Source: Owenia fusiformis
Taxonomy: Eukaryota; Annelida; Polychaeta; Sabellida; Oweniidae
Assembly (NCBI GenBank): GCA_903813345.2
Contig: CAIIXF020000006.1
Span: forward strand, 10,484,348 to 10,548,347
Reading direction: 5' to 3'
DNA length: 64,000 nucleotides
The notes beneath the pieces are model-generated. The model was not told the origin of the DNA, did not search any database, and saw nothing but the letters and a program-made list of their open reading frames with translations. This document shows positions 55,347 through 64,000 of this stretch, one piece after another. How positions within the stretch are numbered: position 1 is the stretch's first letter; each line of letters begins with the position of its first letter. Position numbers and translations under genes: made by a program.

Positions 55347-55999
55347 ATAACCAAATAAAGTGTGCTATGCTAACAGAGGACCAATAAGTGGTCTTTTTAA
55401 GTGTGAGGATAAAAACAGAATCCAGTTTCGGTAATAAATTCATAATAAACATTGAGTTGTACGCATGCAGCATTCAGCGATATTTCAGTTTATAATACAA
55501 AGAGGATCGGGTGAGGAGAAATCAGCATACAAAATTAAACATAAAACGAGTCAACAAAACAGATGATATATGAATAAATGCTATAGAATCTAGAGTTATT
55601 GTGAAACAATTTAGAAATTTAAGGTCACCAAAGTGGGGTTGTCACACGACTTCTATTATTTATGTAGATTTGACGACAGCTGTTTTGATATACATGTACT
55701 TGTAACATTAACATATGAGCATTTACTGCAAGTGAATTTTGGCTCTTAGGATATTAATTGAAATATACCACATGGCTCAAGGCAGCTGGTAAAATGATCA
55801 ACTTTTATAATATAACATACATAGGTCTCTAGCTATTACTTATGTGATTGCTTGGAGAGATTATAGGAAAACTTTATTGGACAAGCACTTACCATTGAGT
55901 TGAGCATCATACAACATCTAGTGAGACAGTAATATATAACAATCAGAGGAAATAGACATTTAGGATTTGACTTCAGGGGATATTTTGTCTCATTACCTT

Positions 56000-56025
56000 A
56001 TGAGGATGTTTGTTCTAAGTTTATG
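56000..56025 (+). CDS. Candidate short first coding segment, phase 2
   Basis: ATG at 56000 gives MRMFVLSL and two bases, then the consensus-strength donor TATG/GTAAGT (56026). The segment is too short to judge on coding grounds; it is listed because of its strong donor and its phase, which matches the other candidates. Confidence 0.2.
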
Positions 56026-56049
56026 GTAAGTACAGTGTATGAATGAATA

Positions 56050-59000
56050 TTAGGTTGCATGATGGGTATTTTCATGATTATGTTTTTCAAGAATTAGTAA
56101 GAAATAAATACTCTTTAAATCTTCATGTAGATATTTACACATTATCAAAGAATATATACATATACTATAACTTTTCATTTGAAATATTTGGATTAAATGT
56201 TGAAATTATATTTCTCAAATTTTTAAAAGTTTTTTAAATGTTGGCATCACCAATTTCTATCTTGCACTATGAGTACTTGATGTTTCCTCCCATATTATAT
56301 ATCGAACACAAGGTTGGAGTTATAGAAAGGACAGAGATGTTAAATGTGTATTATGTATAGAAGGTTATATTTCATATCATTATGCATCAGATCCAGGATT
56401 TTGCGCAAGAGAGGGTGCTAATATACTACAAAAATATGCGAGGATTTTCCGAAGGCTTCTGTTTGAGACAATTTTTTTTTGATAAATTTTCTTAGAAATT
56501 CTAACACTATGACAGGTATTTTATCAGATTTTTTTAAGGTGGGTAAAGACTTTTGTGTTTGATATCAGTTGTAAGACAACAGAAACAATCTCCTTGTCTA
56601 CCTAATCCTCTTCATTATAATTTATTTTAATCAGGGAATAAGCAAGTATAAGGTTAACCAGTATTTCAAATAACTGTTTTTTTTTCGCTAATGATAATCT
56701 TTATAAAAATATTTCAATCTAGTAATAGCGTTTTTATTTCTGTTATATAACATATATATTATACTGTTAATGTATATGTATATAATTTGTAATACTATTA
56801 ACTAACACATGAGTTGTATGATATTACCTCTACATATTTAAGATATCAAAAGATAAGTCCATTTAAGTTTAATGAGATAAGTCAGGTGTCCCTGGTAAGT
56901 GCCTTAAGTATATTTATTAATAAAGCATGTGTTGTAAGGTTATTTAATAGGACACAACTCTTGAAAACTTGAAACATTTCCAGCTTCATGTTTTTTAATT
57001 GGGCATGTGTTATTATGTACCTGTATTTATAGCTCTAAATCATAACCACAGTTTAGCTTGGGGGATGGACTGTTAGAGTGACAAGTAAAATTGAAAGTAC
57101 AAATTGCTGAAAACGTATCTCCATTTTCCTTCTATTAGTATCTACCTCAACTCAGATTTTGTGAAGAGAGGGGCCAACATTTGGTGAAGGGGGTAAAGTA
57201 AAACAGAAGTACTTGATACCAGACAGGGTCAGAGATCATCCAGGTAGCTTTTACAAATGCTTGCTATTCTCACGTTATTCTATTCGAGGCCAACAAAATC
57301 AACTCCTAACATGTTGCCAAGTTATATCCAGTTTAATTACTATTTTGGTGTTAACGAAGATATATTGGATGAAATATAAATTAGCAACATTTGTAGTTGG
57401 ACATGTTTTTGTTGTTCAGAGAATTAGATGTATAGAGGTTCTTCATTGTAAATCAGATTAGAACATATTTATTTGCTGTTAATATGATGTTTATTGGGCT
57501 ATAATGTTTATGTTGATTTGTGTGTTGGTCAGTGCATAAACATTAAACAACTCTGTGGTTCTTATGGAGTTTTGCCCTGGTGGTGGTCTAATGATCTTGC
57601 TTAGTCCACTGTATATCTTTAAAATTTGATTGAAGTGTCTGATTTTTTCTCATTTCTATGAGATTTAGAGTATGTTCTTCATGATTGTTTGACTAATTTT
57701 TAGTTAATTCCACTCCTAACCACTATATTTTGCATTTGAAAACAGCTCCCCTGGCCCACCTATGATATCTATTTTACTTTTGGCCTGACTTGATTGTACT
57801 GAATGGCCAGAAATCATCAGCTGATCTCCTGAGATGATCATAACAACCTCACTTACCACCCTTACCAGCATGTTTATACAGTTGTCATTTTATTGTTTAC
57901 CTTACAGTTAATATATATTTCATTTAGCCGTTTCAAAACATAAATCTTTCTATGGAATTGTGATTTTACCTGTTACAGGTGAACATATTGATATATAGAC
58001 TGATATCTAAAGCTTGATTTTTGTATTTTCTGTCTTGATTATTCTAGAAAATTTAAATATACAATTATAAGTGTTTTTCTTGTTCCGTTTCTTGTTTACT
58101 ATGGCAGAGTCACCTGTTGTGAGGTCATTAATATAACCATGATTCGCTGTGGGTAATTGAGTTTTTTTGATTTACTCATCCACATGTAGTATATACTATA
58201 GTATGTCCAATGTGGGTATCGCTCTAATCATGAACATCATTTATATATTTAAATAAACTGAAAGCTATGCTCTAAGACTTGTTTACTATTCCTTTGCCAT
58301 TAATATTTTCACAATATCTTATATATTTGCGGTTATTTAAATAAAATGAACAAAAATGCAAACCCCAACATCTCTTATATAGTCTCATGCAGCTTATATA
58401 GTACACATTAATGATTTTGCCCTCCATAGACTCAATGGAATTGTCTTGCAACAAGTCATTGACTTCCTTGCCCATTTTATCTATTCCACCAACCTTATTT
58501 TGAAAGAATGGAAGGAGATATATTATTAATGATATATAATGAAAAGGATAACAAAAAGCTGCATAACATATTTAGCCTAATGTGTGGTGTTGAAATTATG
58601 AATTTCTGATGTTAATTATTAGTGTCATCACTAGGATACAAGATGCCTTTTGACTTGTTATAATGAAGTAATCTCCCAATATGTCTGTATTTCTGGAATT
58701 ATTTCCTCAAGCATGCTGAGAATGATGATTGATTCTAAGTTTTCATAGGTCAGTGTGACCTATAGGTCTGAAATCATCAGCTGGTGTACTTCTCCCTTAC
58801 TGGGATCTATCGTGGTTTATATTGGCAATTTCAGAGATTGTCTATAGTTGGAAGAAAGGTGATATGATGAGTATTAGAATGACAAGCATATGACACTTTA
58901 TACTTTGAGTTTCAATCACTCAGATAGCACCAACACGCATCTTTAATATGCTTTTTTTTATCTACATATTCAAACATTTTGGGAACCCATCACAATTGAG

Positions 59001-59650
59001 TCTGATTTGAGTTGCTAGCTTTATTTCAAGTTGATCCCTCTTGCAAGGAGTATGTATAAATGCCATCATATTTGAAATCTCATAATTTTGAAAAGTTAAA
59101 TGACAGCTTTGATGATATTGATTTTCAATTGTTCTCATCATCCTTCCATCTGTGTCTCATTAAGGATGTTCTGATCATATTAGGGTGACCTTACAATGTT
59201 ATGAGCCATCACTTGTTTCTACCAAATGAAGTAACAAACGGGCCCATCTCACTTTCATCCATTTCCAAACTTTTGTTTGAGAGAGAATGAGGGGGGGGGG
59301 TTGTTAAAGACAACATTACAGGCTTTCAAATATTATGAGGCAGGAATTGAAGGAAGATGTTCTAGCAAATAAGAAGGAAAATTGTGAACAGGATTATCTG
59401 ACTAATTCTAAGGTTATCAGGGTAGAATGATCTAGGCCTGCTGAGCATAAGGACAATTATTATGATATATCTGTTATTTGTTCAGATGCTGTTATTTGTT
59501 CAAAGGCAAACCAGAATATAAACTATCAGGATTTGTCTAACTATTGCTCCACAATTCATCTTTATCTATTTGATTCATCAATGTGTTTTGTATGATTGAA
59601 TGAATTCAGTGATATAAGAGTTTGCTGTCAGTCATACTCTGAGTATTAGA
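56050..59650. other. No gene seen
   Basis: AT-rich sequence, G10 tract near 59291. Several ORFs of 60-82 residues have no family resemblance. TCAGCTGATC recurs at 57817-57826. Confidence 0.45.
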
Positions 59651-59715
59651 GCCTAGTATATTAGCAGATGAAGCTCTCTTTTAAGGTAGAAAAATCAAAC
59701 TTTTTGAAAGGGTAC
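59650..59715 (+). mobile_element. MITE family A, 3' fragment (copy 5)
   Basis: GCCTAGTATATTAGCAGATG joins directly to GAAGCTCTCTTTTAAGGTAG and ends GAAAGGGTA. Two family blocks about 200 bp apart in full copies are adjacent here, so the copy has a large internal deletion. Confidence 0.55.
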
Positions 59716-59919
59716 CTTTATCAGAACCTTCTGTGATATTTTATAACATTCACTGCATTATCAGTGCTTTTTAAGTACTTCTACTTCTTAGATATGACAA
59801 TGAGGTGAATAACTTACGTCATAGGTACTTCCTTTGTTTACTTAGTTAGTAAACATTTTTTCTGAGAATTTCATAGATATGAATGTGTATCTTGGATATA
59901 GGAAAGAATGCCATGATTA

Positions 59920-60352
59920 ATAGAGAATATCCTATGATTTATGAGTGATATGATTTTTATCCACGAATGGATATGATATCTGCACGAGCGAGCGTAGCGA
60001 AAGAGTGCAGATATCAATATCCATGAGTGGATTAAAATCATATCACGAGTAAATCATAGGATGTTCTTTTTATTCCATAGTTAAAGTCATCATCAGAATC
60101 CTCGGAAATTAAGTTATTTAATTTGAATTTCCAAACGATCCGGCGATGTTGACACTTAGCCTCGTTTTGAGGCTGAAGTAGCAAAAATCCATAAACCATC
60201 GCATACGACGTCGTATGTCATGGCTAAAAAAACATATGTTATGGTTAAGTGAAAATTTGTCAAAAATATCATATTTTACCACTGATTACAAAAATACCGT
60301 TTTTATTTTCACATGTTATCCTATGAATATCATGCTAACTATGGAATAAAAA
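59920..60352. mobile_element. Hairpin element family C, copy 2
   Basis: Stem arms 59923-59984 and 60005-60066 (CACGAATGGATATGATATCT / AGATATCAATATCCATGAGT) flank the loop GAGCGAGCGTAGCGAAAGA. A second inverted pair, TTCTTTTTATTCCATAG (60066) and CTATGGAATAAAAAGAA (ending 60352), follows. ATAGGAT-TTC/GATCT-TTTATYCCATA after the stem is shared with the copy at 45458. Confidence 0.7.
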
Positions 60353-62046
60353 GAAATATGACTTAGCCTAGAAATGGCGACCTCATGCAAAAGATGAATT
60401 AAGAGGAGAAATGAAGATGTTCATCAAGGATCCAAAAATTATATTGATATTATCATCCACCTGAATATAAAAGTATGAGGGGTCTCTAATAAGTCATTTA
60501 AGTTTTGCTTTCAATAAGGCTATGAACCAGTAGGATACATGAAAACTTAAGTATATGAAGTCCCATGTAATTAGGGCATGTATAGATATAAGATGATCTG
60601 AAGATTGAGCCATCATATCTGATGATTTCAAGTCTTGTGACAAATAACCATGGCTTGTCAGATGTTGGTTATAATTTGCTATCATATGACATATATCTCA
60701 AGTCTTTGTTTACATGTGTTCACCTCACACATGAGGATCTCTTCTCACACCTGCTTTTAAGTAAAAAATGACATAATATAGAGGATTTTCACAATGGGAC
60801 AATTGTGAAAGTATGATGAAATATTTATATTTGAAATTCATATTTCCTCAATGAATATAGAAATTGATTCAAGGGTTATTTTATTGGTTAGATACCAGCT
60901 TTTATCAGTATGTATTTGTAAAATTAACAGGTATCAAAGTCACAAGTTGTGTTCATGAGTGTTGTGGTCTCAAATCACCAACTGTTTCATGATAATTTAT
61001 CACGTTATACCTGTCAAAATAGCACACGTTTAAAACTTGTTTTGTTGCATTTTGCCAATGATTTTTTCACCTGATTTATGATAGACCCACTTCTAAGTAA
61101 TTTACAGTCTATTTTTTGTCACATGAACTGTTTAAAAATGGGCTCGGCTGTCTGATAACAGTATAAGCCAATGATTTGCAAGGTCAAAGATTTGGAATTA
61201 TCGGCCCATCTTATCCAACCAATAACAGTTTAACGTACCTGGCCAGGTGACTCTATATGTACACAAGCGGTAAGTCAATAGTATTACTTAAGGGAGAATA
61301 ATCCCTACTTAACTCAATGGATAAGGCCACAAAGAGAGTCCTTTTATAAAATATTTGGCACTGTTGTGTATAAATGTGTATATTCATGTGTTTAGAACTA
61401 TACGGTTTATAAATAAATCTAGATTTTGAAACCACTAAACTAATTAGCTGGAAGTCATCGCAATTCTTGCTCTTATTTTAGTCTTGAATGTAAACAGAGG
61501 AAATAGCATAAAAACCAAGGAAGCCTTAAAAGTAACTCTACGTTTCAAACACCTTCATTTTCTACTATAGGACTGGCTGGTAAACATGTTTATCATCAGA
61601 GATAGTAATTAAAGTTTTATCAAACGTTGGTACAATACTGATGTACGAGGATCACATGCTATTAGTTGGAGTCCTTTTATGACTCACACACCGTCATATG
61701 CGATCGATCTGCAAAATTGCTTCACATCCGATCAGTGAATGTCTTTTGCGAAGAAACTCATTTCAACACAAAGGCAAAAAAACAAAACTAGAAACTAAAG
61801 AAACCATCTGCTGCTGATTGGGATTCACAAATAGCCTAAACATATTCTATATTAGTTCATACTAATCATATGATCTTGAAGAACATAGGTGAATGAAGAT
61901 AAGTGAAGGGTTCTAAGGAATATTCAGGGATATCTAAGATTCTCAGAATTAAGGATCTTTACCTAAAGACCATATCATCTACTGATCAGGGTAATTCAGT
62001 GTAAGGATAGTGTTATAGGATAGTGTTATAAAGACAGATTGGGACA
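60353..62046. other. No gene seen
   Basis: AT-rich sequence, no exon or repeat structure recognised. A 12-bp direct repeat GGATAGTGTTAT occurs at about 62006 and 62018. Confidence 0.45.
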
Positions 62047-62135
62047 ATGGGTGATCTTGGTGTTTCAGCTGGTGTTATGGTCAGCTTGGGAAACAAGAGG
62101 AGATATTTCTGGTCTTCTATTAAACTTTACCTCTG
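62047..62135 (+). CDS. Candidate first coding exon, 29 codons, phase 2 out
   Basis: ATG at 62047 (GACAATGGG, good context) opens MGDLGVSAGVMVSLGNKRRY then FWSSIKLYL, ending at donor CTCTG/GTGAGT (62136). The basic KRRYFW followed by a hydrophobic end resembles the N-terminal side of a membrane protein, but I recognise no family. TATAAAG lies at 62027. Alternatively, TGTTTCAG at 62068 could make 62069-62135 an internal exon (frame LVLWSAWETRGDISGLLLNF), also open. The match in coding length and phase with 48172-48266 supports an alternative-first-exon reading. Confidence 0.42.
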
Positions 62136-64000
62136 GTGAGTAATGATATTTTGCATAAACTTAGTCTGGTACCAAGTCTCCGCTCTTTCTACAAGTCTAT
62201 TGTCTGATATTTTCCTAGCCAGCCTGTATAAGAGAATGTTGGGGGTGATGTAAGACTATTTATTAGTGATTCATTAAGTACAAGATTATATCCCAGCCTA
62301 TTCTTAGTCCAAGAGTATTCCACTGATTTCCATGTCACATAAACAGTGGTAAGTGGTGAAGAATGATCGCATTCATTCAAATAAATGTCCTATCTTTGAT
62401 TTATTATCATTTTTAAGACCCCGGTTTTTTGGTTGAAAACTCTGGTACAACACATCAATATACTGCAATCTATGTTCTGTTCAATCACATTTGTAAAATT
62501 CTACAATCTTATGTAATTATCATTGGCTATTGGTCAAGGTTAAAATCAAATTCTGATAAAATAAATAAATCTTTCTAACACAAACACCAAATGCTATAAG
62601 TTGCTGTAATAGCAGTTAGATCTATTTAATTAAGTCTAGATGCATCCTGTTATTGTAAAAGAACGGAAATAATTCAACTTAATTACCATGTTTTTCAAGG
62701 ACTGTGATTATACTCTATGTTTTATAGAAAGCTAACCATGCATGTTAAGATATCAAAACTTGCAGATTCGGCAAATATGCTTTAACATTGTAAATATTAA
62801 GATATTTCCTTTTTGGCGATTATTCCAAATGTCTAGTAGAGCTTATTGAACAAAGAGTTCCCCATGAATATAACAGAAGTTTGTTGACCTTCATTTGGAC
62901 AAGGCTTTAGGCCTTTGGGAATCAGATCCAGATTTATACCCTGAATGGCTGATGTTTGTGAATATGTTACCCTGTATTTTGACAAGGTCATATGCAATTA
63001 GCTCTAAATTTACATAATATTGACAAGTGATATATGCAGCTCAACCCACACAGTTTAGAATTGTTTTGCTCTGTGATATAGCACAACTTCAGAGAGCCAA
63101 ATACTTCAATTCTTATTTGAATTTCCCAGAGAAAGATTGCAGAGTCATTCAATAATGATATACATTTTTTTTTATATAAGTTTTGGAAAAGCTATTAAAG
63201 CTACCCATTGCATTCAATTGGCTTAATTCTTAAGAGAAACTTTTGACCATATTTTTCTCAAAGGGAAACAAAATCATATAGAGCAATTTTATTGGATGGT
63301 CTGGTCAGTATACAGATAGAGTTAGTTCAATATATTGTAATTAGGTCCACAATCAGTAATGATAATTCAATAGAATTGATTCTGGGAGGAAATGCCATGT
63401 ACATCATTCATTAGTCTCTAATTAGCAACAAGCCGTACTTCATCAAATGGACAACATTCATCAAAGGATGAATGATTAGGGAGGAGAAGAATCAAAGGGT
63501 ATTGATGTAGATAAAAACCATGTGATGTCCATGTATATATTTAGAAAACACAACATTGGTAAATAAAGCGTGTGAATCATCTGCTCATAATGTGAGGTCA
63601 CCTTTATAAACTGACCATGCCCTCGCATATACAAAGTATATTGCAGTTAAGAGATCTAAATTGACTCCTGAAGGAGTAGTCTCCTGAAGGATGTGATGTT
63701 AAAAATTGTAGCCAGACTTCACTTAGATCTCCTGGCAAAATATCAAAATGGGGATACATCTCTGCAATCTCTTTTATATATAATGGACTAATAAACCAAC
63801 ATTGACATTAAACCAGCAATTAGCACAACCTGTATGTTATCAAAGGAATGCCAACATAATCTGTGTTTCTAAATTGGTATCATCCTTGACCTGACACTTA
63901 TCTATCTCAGACACCAGAGACACTTGTGTCTAGTTATATAGCTATTCACGTTTTTTTTCAATGTGTTCATTCAGGACATTGATTCCTCTTGTTTTGGGTG
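62136..64000. other. No gene seen
   Basis: AT-rich sequence. A strong donor CAGTG/GTAAGT at 62349 follows ATG 62332 (MSHKQ, phase 2), too short to call. Nothing else was recognised up to the window edge. Confidence 0.4.

Overview
This is AT-rich animal nuclear DNA. Genes are split into short exons with GT-AG introns, and intergenic and intronic sequence is full of small inverted-repeat transposons and minisatellites. Several things point to a marine invertebrate, most likely a bivalve mollusc: frequent ACATGTAC-type motifs, a MITE with AGGCCCGTAGCCAGG termini, and an animal ACC-synthase-like gene. The species assignment is an inference, not something the sequence proves.

0-24 kb: the only gene I can name is on the + strand. 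It is an ACC-synthase-like, PLP-dependent class I/II aminotransferase (ACCS family). Thirteen coding exons (3188-24057) join without a frame break into 496 residues plus a stop. The first exon(s), carrying the N-terminus, lie left of the window. The PLP lysine is the last residue of exon 7. The introns hold several transposons, including a 5.6-kb element with ~1.2-kb inverted arms in intron 5 that carries a decayed transposon ORF. At two exons the 5' splice site itself lies inside a short tandem duplication, giving arrays of five and six intact donor sites; a third exon shows a degenerate version.

24-30.5 kb: 3' flank of ACCS with a plausible distal poly(A) signal near 27992, one MITE with a perfect 16-bp TIR, and a nested transposon pair (about 28.58-30.3 kb).

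30.5-64 kb: no recognisable multi-exon gene. A CpG-richer segment near 30.6 kb looks like a TATA-less promoter (E2F site, two NRF-1-like half sites) with a strong donor at 30836. Further downstream are ATG-containing candidate first exons at 48172-48266, 56000-56025 and 62047-62135. All of these end in phase 2, and two have exactly 89 coding bases. This would fit alternative first exons of one + strand gene whose body lies right of the window, but that is a hypothesis. The rest is repeats: a 56-bp minisatellite (~39 copies), a 47-bp minisatellite that is open in all three forward frames (~30 copies), a ~130-bp dimeric array interrupted by a CpG-rich foldback element, and several MITE families, one with clear 9-bp target duplications. 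I saw no tRNA, rRNA or CRISPR.
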